From NCBI RefSeq assembly GCF_024868665.1, contig NC_079904.1:20013591-20077590 (forward strand): a stretch of 64,000 nucleotides of DNA, read 5' to 3'. This stretch comes from Triplophysa rosa (taxonomy: Eukaryota > Chordata > Actinopteri > Cypriniformes > Nemacheilidae). This document shows, in pieces, positions 24,401 through 39,400 of this stretch. The notes beneath the pieces are model-generated. The model had not been told where the DNA came from and ran no database searches. It saw only the letters and a list, made by a program, of their open reading frames with translations. The position numbers and the translations under genes were made by a program. Every line of letters begins with the position of its first letter. The stretch's first letter is position 1.

Positions 24401-27400
24401 ATGTGTATCATGGAGCTATGGCAATTGTTTTAAATTGACATCTTTTTGATCCTGTTATCTGTTTTGATCGTTTCATCATGTCTCATTTTCCTGCCTTAAA
24501 ATAGCTTAAATGTAACTCTAGACCTCAGCTTCATTAAGTATACGCAGATACATGAATATGCAAATTATCCCCGCCTCAACTGCACTCTGCAGTTCCAGGT
24601 GCTGCTAAAACTGAAAGTGAAACTGAGACACAGCAGTGCAGCGTCCGAATCTATGTGCCATCTTTGCATATTTATGCCTCAAACTGCTGATCCCCATGGG
24701 TCAAATGAGTTGATGTGATTGGTTACAGGTTTATGACGTCAATAACCGGAGCAGTTTCAATCTACATTTTTAAACTGTCTTTGGTAAACAGCAGTTTTAT
24801 GGAGAAAATACACTGCAATGGTTTAAAATTATAAATTTGCACATGGTTGTCTTAAAGCACATTAAAAACACCACATAACCATATAAACAACATTCAAAAT
24901 TAGATTTTCACCACAGGGGGTCTTTAAAGTAAAAATATCTTACTCCTGTCATTTTGTTTTGTTTTCAGACTACATTTATTAATCTAATTCAGTTTGATTA
25001 CTGATTGGTGTTTGATTTTAAGAGTCAATTTAGAGATTATTTTGGATATTTTGGAAAAAAATCTTGTGATTATCTAATAAAAATAGTCATATACCTGTAC
25101 ATCTGGGATTGTATGAGGGTGAATAATGAGAGTTTTCATTTTTGGGTGAACATAAATTACAGGTTTGTGCATAAATTACATCACAACCATACTCTTTTAT
25201 TTAATGTATTCTACTTTGCTGAATTTCTGCTAAATTTCATTTTTGCTGTAGCATAGGTTTACTACTTTGTTTTGTCATTCTTTGTCTAGCGTTACATTAT
25301 ATAATCATGCTCTTATTCATGTAAAGGCATACAGTCACGGCTACGTCCTGAATCTCTGTCAGAATCTGTCAGACAGCGCACCGGTTTTAAGTTTTCTTTT
25401 GTGCTTGAATGAACAAAACCACACAAGATAATACCAGAAAGCCCGTTCTGTCTAACATTTTAGTAAGCACAGACTTCAATGTGTTAAATAAAATCTTAAA
25501 TGAATGCAAAGAGTTGTGAAAATGGGAGAGGTGTTAGATCTGCGTAGAGAGACAGTTCTTAAAGGGGCCGCATTCTTAAACCTGCTGCTGTGACTCCTGT
25601 CATTAATGTTAATCAAAGAACAAAAGAAAAGAGGAATTCAATGTGTTTTGTAGCTTTAATGAGAATTCTTTTGTATTTAATTTAGAATTTATCATTAAAG
25701 ACTGTATTTGTAAGTGTTTGAGAACTTCATTCAATTTCTGTATATTTCCTACCTGTTAGACATGATAACTCTCAATTATACTGTGTAAGGGCTATAATTA
25801 ATGTTAAAATAAATAAAAAAAATAGTAAATTTAATAGAGACATCAGTTGCAGTACTAATGTGGCTTTGATTCATAAAATGCAGGGCTCTAGACTAACTTT
25901 TTACACTGGTTGCACTAGGGATGTATCGATTCACCGTGAGCCGGTTGAAAATCGATTATAATGTGTGACTATTCAAATCGGTTGAGGTGTGAACTGAATC
26001 GCAATACATTTTTTGAACAGCAGGGGCCGCCATGTTCACTGCAAACCTAAACGTGAACATGCTGATATTTCTTAAATGCAAAAAATTCAAGAAAAGCACA
26101 GACAGTATTAGTTTGTTTATATTAAAGAGACTTTTTCTATTATTAATTTGTTATAAAATTGCAGTTTAGTTTTGTTATTTGAAATAAAACATAATTTTAT
26201 TATACAAAGAAACGTGAAGCATTTAAGAAATAATGCAAGGGAAGTTTGTTTCAACTCATTTTGTAAAAATAAATCGTGAGTAATTTGTGAATAAATCGCA
26301 TCGTGAGATTAGATTAGACTTTTTTATTGTCCGTTATTTTGACTGACAGGCTCGTAAAAAATCCGTCATAATCTATTATTACCCCGTCTCTATGGTGCAA
26401 GGTGGCGTTAGGTGGTAATTAGTATGTTCGTGACATCATCACACTGTACTTGCGTCTCGGAACTTGTTGTATTTTAATACAACTGAATGCCCAATAAAGC
26501 CGTTGTTGTTTATATTCATCTATATATTTAATGTTTAAGTACATATGTGATTCGATCTGGGAAAACCTAACACATGGTGCAAATTTATATATTACAGTTT
26601 TTGATACCATATTCAAGCCCTTTCCAAATCAGTTTTTATTTTGCTCATACCTTGTGTATGTAACAAAAGTTATGGCTGAGTTCGGCTGAAGCGCTAAGAT
26701 TTTCAGGAACGGAATTTGGAGGAAAACGGGTTTAAAGTTAAGTGATGAAAATAAAAGCACAACAGTCCAGTATCACAAGTAAAAGTCACTTTAGAGTAGT
26801 AAAAGACTTACTCTAATAACAATTTAATAAAAAAAAACACCTGTTCCCCCAGGTTGAAGTTCTACTAAATATACTGACAAACCGTTTGAATAAAACGAAA
26901 GTAAGAAAACTGTGCAGCACGACATCCGACGGGTTTTCCCAGATCGCATCACATATGTCTAGTCAGTAACAATGACAGGTGAAAACATGCATGTCCCTTC
27001 GCGAGCATATCACGCTCTAATGAAGGGAAACGGGGAGTTACAAATTTCCCTCATTGTAATCCGTCAAAATGACGGACGGACGGACAGCCTTCAGATTTTT
27101 CCGTCACTGGTAAAAAAAAATCTGTCAATGACAGAGAATTTTCGGTTAACGCGACCTCTGGTACACACACGTACAGGAAAATCTGGACCACGGCCAATCA
27201 GAGGGGGGTCCGCCCTTCACTATCTCTGATTGGTTTAGACCACGATATGGGCCTAATGTGTGTCTGTTGTTGAATCACAGGAAGACTTTCAGAGTCGCAG
27301 AGACTTTTTTTCTCCCACGAACGGCAGGACCTCAGATTTTTTTTTGTCGCACCGTTGAAAAATAAGGTCGCACGTGCGACCAAATTGGTCACACTCTAGA

Positions 27401-30400
27401 GCCCTGAAATGATGTTGTTAAAGAAATCTGTTGTTTCTACATTAATTTGGAATAGAATAGAATAGAATAGAATAGAATAGAATAGAATAGAATAGAATAG
27501 AATAGAATAAGCTTTATTGGCCAAGTATGTTTCCACATACGAGGAATTTGTTATAGTGACAGAAGCTCCACAGTGCAACAGAAAGACAGCAACAGGACAG
27601 AACACTGATGATAAAAAACAAATAATAATATGCAATAATATAGAAATAGGCAATGTACAAAACAGCAAAAACACAATATACAATATAGATATTTGGAGAT
27701 TAAATGTGAAATTATTAGAATGTAAAAGTATATTTAAAAAATGAATGTTATGTGTGATTAATCAGATATATTTTTTTAATCGATTGACAGCACTAGTAAA
27801 TATATGATTCATGTTTAAAGCATGGTAAAGAACTATGCAGTTCTGTTAATATCAACCAGTCTGGGAATTTAGTGCTTTGTGTTACATTAACATTAAAATT
27901 TTCATATTAAATTTAAAATTAAATTTGTTTATACTACTCAAACGATCTGAACTAACTTAAAGTTCAACCAGTCTGTTGGCATTTCTCTGTCCTTTGTTCA
28001 TTGTTGTGGTATGTCTACCATTTCTGTTTCTAGGCCTACGCAGATCAGCGGTTTGATAAATATGTATGGTTTCCAGGAGAATTTGTTGTACTGTAAGTAT
28101 TACAAATTGTTGTTAAAATAATAATTGATGAATTAATTCTGTGTATTGACGGCTTGTGTGTGTTTTGTTTATCAGCTGTTCTGGAGGAACTGGTTAACAG
28201 TGGTCGTTTGAAGGGCTCAGTGGCAGGAGGAAGGCTGGATAAAGCCATTTACATTCCTGACATCTACTCCAAAACCCAGAGCACTTGGGTTGAGTCCTTT
28301 CTCAAACAAAATGGGTATTTAGGTGTGTTCCGTTTTAATGCTCTCTGTATAGTAGGGACTGTACAGGTGCTGGTCATATAATTAGAATATCATCAAAAAG
28401 TTGATTTATTTCACTAATTCCATTCAAAAAGTGAAACTTGTATATTATATTCATTCATTACACACAGACTGATATATTTCAAATGTTTATTTCTTTTAAT
28501 TTGATGATTATAACTGACAACTAATGAAAATCCCAAATTCAGTATCTCAGAAAATTAGAATATTACTTAAGACCAATACAAAGAAAGGGTTTTTAGAAAT
28601 CTTGGCCAACTGAAAAGTATGAACATGAAAAGTATGAGCATGTACAGCACTCAATACTTAGTTGGGGCTCCTTTTGCCTGAATTACTGCAGCAATGCGGC
28701 CTGGCATGGAGTCGATCAGTCTGTGGCACTTCTCAGGTGTTATGAGAGCCCAGGTTGCTCTGATAGTGGCCTTCAGCTCTTCTGCATTGTTGGGTCTGGC
28801 ATATCGCATCTTCCTCTTCACAATACCCCATAGATTTTCTATGGGGTTAAGGTCAGGCGAGTTTGCTGGCCAATTAAGAACAGGGATACCATGGTCCTTA
28901 AACCAGGTAGCTTTGGCACTGTGTGCAGGCGCCAAAGCTACCTGGTGCCAAGTTGTGCAGGTGCCAAGTCCCGTTGGAAAATGAAATCTGCATCTCCATA
29001 AAGTTGGTCAGAAGCAGGAAGTGCTCGAAAACTTCCTGGTATACGGCTGCATTGACCTTGGACCTCAGAAAACACAGTGGACCAACACCAGCAGATGACA
29101 TGGCACCCCAAACCATCACTGACTGTGGAAACTTTGAACTGGACCAACGTGAAGCAACGTAGATTCTGTGCCTCTCCTCTCTTCCTCCAGACTCTGGGAC
29201 CCTGATTTCCAAAGGAAATGCAAAATTTACTTTCATCAGAGAACATAACTTTGGACCACTCAGCAGCAGTCCACTCCTTTTTGTCTTTAGCCCAGGCGAG
29301 ATGCTTCTGATGCTTCCTGCTGCTGACCAACTTTATGGAGATGCAGATTTCATTTTCCAACAGGACTTGGCACCTGCACACAGTGCCAAAGCTACCAATA
29401 CCTGGTTTAAGGACCATGGTATCCCTGTTCTTAATTGGCCAGCAAACTCGCCTGACTAGTTTCCTAATTGCTAGGTTTACATAGTTAGTTAGACAACTTT
29501 ATTAATCCCTGTGAGGGAAATTCATTCGCCACCATTTATGACACGTTAGAGGAGATCTGGCCCTCCCAGCTGAGCCTGGTTTCTCCCGAGGTTTTTTTTC
29601 TCCATTATTCATCATTGGAGTTTGGGTTCCTCGCCACAGCAGTGCAGTGTTGGCATGCTCACCGGGAGACTGCATTTATTTATTTATTTATTTATTAGAT
29701 ATTATTTATTAGAATGATCTTGCTTGGTCTATAAACACCATGCACTGTGCTGTGTTTTACCTTTCTGTGTTTTTCTTATTTGCTCCTGTAAAGCTGCTTT
29801 GGAACAATGCACATTGTGAAAAGCGCTATATAAGTAAAATTGAATTGAATTGAATTTCACCATGCAAAGGACACAGTTAACAATGGACATCAATACATAC
29901 AAGATACACAATTATATAACATCATTAAAAACCTATAAAAGACCTGCTAAAATGCTCTGTAGAACACTGGTGCATTACCAATCTACCACTGAATGAGCTC
30001 TACAAAACCTCCTCAACAAAACTCCTCAACAAAACAAAAAAATACTGTAGCTCTCCTTGACAAGATTATCAATAAAACAGTCAACCTTGAGGTTTCTTAT
30101 AAACATTGTTTTGCGCTGCACTGTTTCCTCAGATATTTCCCACTGTCACTGAGGAGCCCGGCCACATGACAAAGAAAGTTGATCCTGATTGGTCTGATTT
30201 GGCTGATTGGCTCGCAGATTGAACCTTTTTGTTTTCTTTAAAAAAAAGTCCCAAAATGTACACATTTAAAAAAACAAACATGGCATAATGTAAATAAATT
30301 GTCACAGAATAAGAATACGTGAACAACTCAATTTTGTCAAAAATGTCAGATAGAACCTTATCATTTTAAGGTGACCAATTGAAGTCAGATTATTCACACC

Positions 30401-33400
30401 TGTGCACAAATGCTTCCTAAATGCAAATATGTTTTTTTATTTGAAGCAGTTATTCTGAAAAAATGGGATTGTATTGTTTTATTACTGTTTTTAACCAATT
30501 TATATGTTGAACAGTGAGAATATATGGACTCCCTCAAACCATGTTTCCCGTCACACTAAAATTCTCCTAGGATGGCAGGTTTGCGAGTAGATGATCTTTT
30601 CTGTGGTATCATCCTGTAGATGCTGTTGATAGAATTTACAAAACGTTCCGATTATAATGTTATACCACTTCTCTGACAAGGATGAGTCTGAGATTCAAAT
30701 GCAGGGACAGAAAATGTTTTGATACAATAACAGCTAAGACCGTGGGGGCCTAATCCACTGCAGGGCAATGGGACTAGGTTTGGAAGCACAGGGCTACAGA
30801 AGAAATAGCAGGACGTTGCAGGGAAACCCCTGGCAGTGTGGAGAATGACTGAAAGGAGACCCTGTCACGGTCAGGCCCGGATTAAGAATTCAGGGGCCCC
30901 TGTGCACAAGTGTCTTGTAGACCCCCCCATACACACGTGCGCACAATAAAGTTTAGAATTAGTCTATAGGGTACTACGTGTAGGAAGAACCTCTATCTTA
31001 TACAGGATTACATTGCCAAGTTACAAACTATGATCACAACCTGAAGGACAAATCAACACCTGTACACATCCTCCATCATACAGGATTTACACCACATGAT
31101 TGCAACAATGCTTTCCTGGACCAGCAGCAACAATATCAAGACATTTCCCTGCATACTGTAACTCGCTGGCATTTGCAAGCACTCACTGCCTCACCTCTAC
31201 CTATTAATTCAGTTCTATCAGATTCTTCCATAATTCACACACGAACACGCCGGATTCACAAAACTGTTCTTAAGAGAAAATATAAGAACTTTATTAAGAT
31301 AAATTATAGGACGTTCTTAAGAATATTCTTAAGTTTAATTCTCAAATATTTTTTTATAAACTTCTTCATTTTTCTAAGAATAAAAGGGCAGACTTTGTCA
31401 ATGATTATACTATGAGTAATTTGTCCATTTGTTCAACTTTATTTGTGTAACAAGCACCTCGCGACTCACGTTCTTATGTAAGCGTGTAATGTGTTAAACG
31501 GCATTAACGAATATTATAGGTATACTTCTTTAGCCTATATGTTACAAATCTGTACAAGTAAACATTTTGCAATGTATGTAAAAGCACTCTGGATTTAGTA
31601 ATAACGAAGGCTAAAAATTGCTAAAGTGAGGCAGTTAGACCTGATCAACATTATATCAATATAAAATTCATTATTGGCAAAGAAACACCACCAAATACAT
31701 GTAAAAAAACTCTTACACTGGGTTAAATTACATACAAAGTCAATGCAAAGATGCGTAAAGACGCGAACGCACGTCAATCTCGTCTTCCGCGAAGGTTGAA
31801 AATATTTGTCAGATCGCGTCACTCACGCGAAAATAACTTTTCCCGCGAGTAATAAAGAGCGAGGAACGCGATTGTTCGTGTTTGTTGTGAACCCAGCATT
31901 ATCTTTTGAGATTTTAAAGACAACCGTGAGGGTATTCTTAGCCTATAGATTATATTTACAACAATAAAGCCGTTCTCATTAACATATTTTCAGTTTCTAT
32001 TGTCAGTTCTGACTTATAACGCGATGACTTATAACGCAACATATCAACGTAAAAAGCGGCGATATTGGCTATATTCTTTCACACAGCCTCTGTCTAGGTA
32101 ACCATGTGCATATTTACAGATGAAATGTGTTCATGTTTATATATTCAAACAGTCGAAATGTGTTCATGTTTATATATTCAAACAGTCGATAACAGTGACA
32201 GGTTTATTGGAAATGCTGTTTTGTACTCATTTCATTCAGGAGTCACCTGTCGAATGTGCTGCTTCTTCCTGCCGCACAGTGAGTCGATCCTTGCGCTGGG
32301 AAAGAGAGACCTCGTGCTCGCGGGATAGCACTTGCGACATTTTCCCACTGAATGAAAGCTAAGGTTTATCGGAAAGTCGCTAGATTTGTCGCTTTGTGCT
32401 TCTCCTGAACAAAAGCTGCTAAAGGGCTCGTAAAAGTTACTAAATCAAGAGACAGACTTGCGTACGTTAGAAACACTGTTTTGTGTGTGCACTTGCCGGG
32501 CCAGAGAGGCACACGGCAGAATGAATATAGCCAAAACATTGTTATGTGAAATTTTCTCCCCGTTGCTTGGGCCTCAAGCGCGCATGGGCCCTTGGGCCTG
32601 TGCCCATAATGCCCATTGGATAATCCGGCCTTGGTCACGGTGATGCAGAAACACCAGACGGGGAGCCAAAACTGTAACTAGGGGAACTGCCAGAGAAAAC
32701 TCTCTGGCACGAGAGCTGGCTAGGAATACAAGTTAGGTCCCAGGAGTCTAGACTGGAAGACAGAGACTCGGCCTGAAGGAAACAGCACAGCAGACAGAGA
32801 ACAGAAGTACCCACATGGCCACAGCACACTGGAAAAAACAGTGAATTTATCTCCAGAAAAGATGGCTTGACTGGACAGAGAATACTTAAAATAGTTACAT
32901 TGGAGAGTTAACTTAAAGTTACGAAAGATAACTAGACTGGACATACTAAACAACTTGACTAGACCACACCTCACCACAAAGCAGATACACAGAAACAAAA
33001 CAAGGACAGACTAGAAAGCACACCTGACCTTTCTCAGTCCATTTGGTTTTTTTTCTCTGCAGAGTTTGAGGCGCTGACACGTCTAGGGATTGCTGATGCA
33101 GTCGGGTACATAAAGAAGAATTTTAAGTCTAGCAGGCTACTATTTCTCAAATCGGCATGTGTTGGCAAAACCATTGTAGATCAGCTAGAGGCCTCAGTTG
33201 AAGAGGCCATCAACTCAGCCACCTGGGTAGACATACAGGTATAATTATGAATTATTTTGATGTAAAATGTAATGTTTTCGCTTAACAATGCTCCCAAGTT
33301 TGCTAAGCTAATTTCATTTTTTAGCCAATGCTGCCAAGCAGTCTGTTGGAGGAAGATGTAGTAATTCTTTTAAATGAGGTGGTGAGGACCATGAACATGC

Positions 33401-36400
33401 AATCCAGTGCAAGGATTCTCTCCACTTTCGTTATCAGTGAGAAGTTTATCAGTGGATGCCTTGCTTTATTTGATGACATCATGCAGCAGAAAGCACAGAA
33501 GGTATGTAAGGTTTTCCTACAATTTACATGGCTCTGTAAAACTGTACATCCACTGTAAACATTTAATGTACTCTCAGCATACAGTGGTGAAGCGCAGTAG
33601 CAGATTTAGGCATGGGCAAAATTGGCGGGGCTGGGAAGGTTACTTTTATAATGTATTTCACTACAGATTACAAAATACATGCTTTAAAAAGGAACCTTTT
33701 ACGTATTGCATTAGATTACACAATATTTGTAATTTAATCTAAATACTTTAGAATACTAATAAGGTTCGTAACACCTGGGATCACCAAACAGAGGTTTGGC
33801 TTTCCGCTGCATATTACTTTTATATATATATATATATATCACTTTTACAGTTTTCCCTAATTGGACATTATAGTCCACAATTGTGAGAAAAAGTCAGAAC
33901 TGTGAGTCAAAAAGTTGCAATTACCTAAAAAATTACTTAAACGAGAAACATGATCATTCAGACAATATAGATTCAAGGGTATTCAGTCAGTTTGTCTTGG
34001 AATATATGTAAACTTCTATTATGTGAAATAGCTTATTCAGGACAGCACTAAATAAAATTAACATGCAATTTCTATGAACCCATCCCTCTTATTTTGATAA
34101 AATTATTCAAATTTTGCATATTTGGCACAGTGTATGAAACTTATGAGCAGAACAGTTTAGAATGCTTTTGCAGATTGTCAGAGTCAGCGAATCACTGATT
34201 GCTGTTTACATTAATTGCCTGTTACAGTTTATATTAATGTTTAAATGAAAATAATTCAGCAAATCGTTTGCACTCCTTTTGGTATGGTGCGTTGATCTAC
34301 AGTATATGGTTACTTCATATAATTCATTCTTGAATATTTATTTGTATAACAGGGGAACAGAACACAAACGTTTCGGCTAATGTCGTCTTCATTGCGTTTC
34401 CAAAATTTAATTATACAAAAAAACAAATATTCACAACATGCGAAAATTTATGTTGATGATCTTTCCGTGTTACATCCTCCATTATTTTTTATACGTGACA
34501 ATCATGCTTTATTTCACAAAAAAAAGTGCTGTTTATTTACTCAACCCCAAGCCATCCGATATGTTGGTGACATTCACCTACTTGAGGATGGGTATCCCGA
34601 GGTAGGGGAGGAGGGCAGAGAGAGAACAATTAGCGTAGCTGCTGTTCATTTACTTATAAACAAGTCCGGAGTTTTGTGATCATAGAGAGCATGATGGGTT
34701 GTAGCTTGATAGAATCTCTGTTAGATAAGCCGGAGCTAAACCGTTTAAAGTACTACTAATCACTTATAAAGCATTATAGTCTATACTGTACTTAATGGGT
34801 AACCAGTGTAGGGATGATAAAAGTGGTGTTATGTGGTCATTTTTTCTAGACCTTGTAAGAACTCTACCAGCTGCATTTTGAACTAATTGTAATTTGTTTA
34901 ATGATGATGCAGGACAACCACTAAGTAGTGCATTACAATAATCAAGTATTGAAGTCATAAATGCATGATTGTATTCTGCATCAGATATACAACAACGTAG
35001 GAAATGTTTCTAAGATGGAAGAAGGTTATTTTTGTGACATTGGAGATGTCGTTTTTAAAGCGGCAGTCCGTAGGATTGGCCTCTTTGTCGCCATCTCAGT
35101 TTATAATTGCTACTGCAGGTGATGTGCGGAGATATTTCTTTGCGTGAGTTGTGATTCGGCACTGCTCAACTGCGTGGATGAGTCTGATGTTTTGAGTCGT
35201 GGCCTGTGACACTGGTGGTCACTGTACATCAGAATCAGAATCAGAATCAGAAGAGCTTTATTGCCAAGTGTGCTTGCACACACAAGGAATTTTCTTTGGT
35301 GTTGGAAGCTTCTAGTACAGACATTTAACACAATGACAATACAATATAATACGATTTGTGATCATAGAGCACATAATAAACACAGATAACATGGCAGATG
35401 ATATAACACGAAACAAATAAGAACATAAACAGAAACAAATGGCGAAAATGGAGCTGCCAACACTGCCGTTTTGACCGGGAGTCTCCAGTTTTGTTATTTC
35501 TCATGGAAACTCCCGTAACGCGAACCGGACAGAAGATCCCCGAACGCGGGTCTTAAATGCTGACAGGCACGGTCATAAATCATTATACAACATACAACTA
35601 TACTATATGCAAAGCCTTGCCATCATATCCGGGATATAAGTCCGTAAATTTGAGTAAAATCACAGGCTTCACTTGTCCGTGCTAATGAAATACAGATGTG
35701 GGGAGGTCATTTCTAAATCACACGAGGTCCCCAGATAATACTAATCCCGGGCGAATAGGGCTTAAATTACATGTATCATAATGAACATAACAAAGAGAGA
35801 AAGAACAACCGATGAAACTGTACCCGTCTGTATTAACACAACAAGTGCGCTACTGTTTTTGTGTTATCTATTGAAATGTCTTACCTGTTCAGAAGAAATA
35901 AAGCAATGTCTGCATCCGTTTACAATTCTTTCAGATCACGGAGTTCACGCCACCTATGAAATGCCTTGCCAATATTAATTCTTGTTTTCGCACGAGTCCG
36001 ATCACATTCCCTGTTTCTTTGTAAACTGTCATCAGTTCGTTCGTTCTTGTTTTTCACAAATGATGAATCCCCAGATGTCAACACTGCTAGGTGTTCAAAG
36101 TAAAAGTACTAAACTCCGCCATAAATAATACTAAACGTTGTATGAAATCATACCCAGCAGTTGTGAGTACACGCTATAAACCGCCTGTCACTCGCATCCA
36201 CGCGCGGGCTAGCAGCCGGATCCTCTTCGTTCTGTGTACGAATGTGACGAAATGACGCACAGACGAAAGACACCATATAAGGATCTCCGGAAAAGTCTAC
36301 CCGACAAGGCAAATTACAAACCATTATTACAAGCTTTCTGTGGTGAATCCAGCAAGGGTAGTGACACAGTTTTAAACACCGTTCTTTCGTGTACTTGCTC

Positions 36401-39400
36401 AATAATTGTTTTTAGCTAATTTATACTCAAAAGAACTTGCGGACTGCCGCTTTAAAAGACAGGTTGTTGTCCAAGGTAACGCCAAGGTCTTTAACTATAT
36501 TTTGCTGAGGTAACAGTGCATCCTTCCATTTGCAAATTGTAATATGTAATATTCTGCTTACAGGTATTTGGTCTGATAAGTAATATCTCTGTCTTATCTG
36601 AATTTAGCAGAAGAAAATTACTAGTCACCTAATGTTTTATGTCCTGAACGCATGTAACGGTGGTTCGCCCAAAATAACAAACATTAATGGATGGAATTGA
36701 ACCCGGATCTCCCACAATGTAACATCTGGCTCTAACCACTAGCACACATAGGCGCTTGTGTGATCCATCACCTTTAACCTTAAAACCTTGAGACGAAATG
36801 ACTTGGGCACAAAAGAAAACATTAAATGATATTGTCAATTATAATTTTGACTTATTAGTTCGGGCGCCAGACAGCGATTAAGTCTGTCAAAATAAACCCG
36901 GATAGCGTGAACACCCCACCGGTTACATACAATTATAAACAATCAAAGAACAAATCAAACACATCAATAATATATTTTAACCAATAGAAAAGAAAACATA
37001 CTGTTTTGGTTCAGTCCAAATTACATGACAATAAGGGAAATTGTTTGACACCACTGCAGATCATTTTTAACATTGTTCTTAGCACACAGTCTCTAAAAGA
37101 TTGCCAACACAAATGCTTTGTTACTAATTAGGTCGTGATTATTAGGGATTGGATTTTCTAGTCAGATTGTGCATAGAGTCTTGTAAATGTTGTCTGATAG
37201 CAGGTCCGCTCCGATACTGCTGGGGTGCAGTCCATCAGGACAGAAAAGCCTAGGATGCTCCCAGAAAAGATCCCAAATATTTACAAAGAGCAGTTTCTGT
37301 TAATTACACCATGACAATAACCATTCATTTAACGCAAATAGTCTACAGAACCTTTCGTGTCCTTGTTGGTGCATGGGAAGCGGTCCTGATACAATGATCA
37401 TCGCCGGGGGAGATGTACGGCGGACATCCTGGATCAGACTCCTGAAATCCCTCTTCAGAATCTGCGACTGCCGCATCCTGATGTCGTTCAAACGGGTGCC
37501 ATGCTTTCAAAAAGTTTGGGAACTACTGTATAATATAGATAGTAGTGAAATGTAAAAAAATCTGAAATACTGAAATATATTGAATACATGGTATTATTGT
37601 TGTTTCGGGCCCAGGGAACCTCGTTTGGGTGCACATCTAAAACATGATTTATGAAAATGAATAAAACTGGTTTATTTTTTGCTTTTTCAAATGAACTTAT
37701 AATTATTTAAATTATCAAAAAAGAAGACTCTGATGACAATATGATGGATAATTTGAAAAAGATCTGCTGCAAGTATGGCTTTAGATTACTGTCAGGTCCA
37801 TAGATATAAATAACCAGATGCCTCATTAGCAGCTGTTTCTATGGGCCGCTATACCATATTGGAACGGTGCGAGCCGGCCTGTGTTGCCAAGTCTGCAGTT
37901 TTCTTTTGGAATTGGATTACTTGTTAACTGTTGCTGCAAGTTGTTTTTCTGCTGGTTAGGAATGGAATGATTTTGTTGTTTAACTGTCAATCCTTAGATG
38001 GTTTTATTTTTGAATGTTAAGTTCTGTTATTTGGACTAGGGACATTAGGCTTGTGATGAATGATTTTGTTTCACAATTCTGGCAACTCCATTAACACTCA
38101 AGAGCAAACTGACTGTGCATTTGCAACTATAGTTATACGCTTGTATGATTAAGAAAACGTATGTACTATTGTGTAACATTATATTTGCTTAACTAAAACA
38201 TGACAACTAAAGAGTATCCCATTATTTGGGAATTCAAATCCCTGTGGTTTTCACAGCCATGGCTGCATTATTTTAATGCTTAAAGTTGTGTTTTCAGTAA
38301 TACAATTATCGAATGCAGTAGGACTTTAAAGTCTGTGTGTGTACTGGGTACATCTTTTTTGTGCTGTAGATTCAGCAATGGAACAAAATGTGTTTTTGTA
38401 TGTTTTTATGTATATTTTTGTATGTTTCTGTGTGTTTATCTTTTCTGCTATGTTCGTAGGAAGTGAAAAATAACCCTGTGTTTCTGATGGAGGAGGATTT
38501 CAAACAGACATGTGCATTACTGGAGACTTTGAAGAAAGATAAAAAAGACGAACGGCGGAAGAAAGCCTCAGGTGAAGAGATTGAAATATTTCTCTTTAAT
38601 TGTTCAGTAGCTTTTTATTTAGTATTTTAGCTTTATGTAATGCTATGACTTCATTCTCATAATGTTAACTTTATTCATAATCTTACATTTTTGTTTTATT
38701 TTCGTTTGCTGCAGTTTAGTTTTTACATGGCACTCAAATGCTTTGACATAAAGCAGACTGTTATTAAGCTTCTATAATAGTTTATGTTATTGTATTCCTG
38801 TTGTTGTATTGGTGTGCTCTCTATCCCTCAGAGGTAAGTGGAAGTGTGAAAGGAGGTGGAGGAGGAAATGCCAGAGAGATTAGAATCCGAAAAACAAAAA
38901 AGAAGGGCAGGAGAGACGAAGACAGCGATGAGGAGACAGCACATGCCTCTCAAGGTATGGACAGAGATAAATACATTTCCGTTGTTTGTGGAAACAGACA
39001 CGAAACTATGGTACTGGTTTAAAATTTTGTGAAAGGAAATTTGATGCTGTATGGATCCATGTTGTTTTCCCTTGAATATCAGGGCGAAATAAGCCAGCAG
39101 ATGTGCCCTTCCTGTCATTGGAAGAGATCATAGAAGTGCTGGAGGAGAAGGTATGTGACAGCTCGGAGGAGATGCTTCAGGAACTTGCAGAGCAATTAAT
39201 CAGGTTCAAAACATTCATTCACCTTCAAGCAAATTCACAACAAAGCTTTGTTATAATTCATAGTGAACTACCTTTCTGTGTTCTTCTTACATAAGCTTGG
39301 TCCTCCTAAACATCATTAAAACCGTATGGCCCGGTTTCACAGACAGGGCTTAGTTTAAGCCCAGACTAACCCTTAGTTAAATTAGGTTACTTTTATAAAA

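Noticed and set aside
28898..29417. Two long antisense frames that might be a new gene
   Set aside because: They contain Tc1-type transposase fragments read through the folded-back part of one element.
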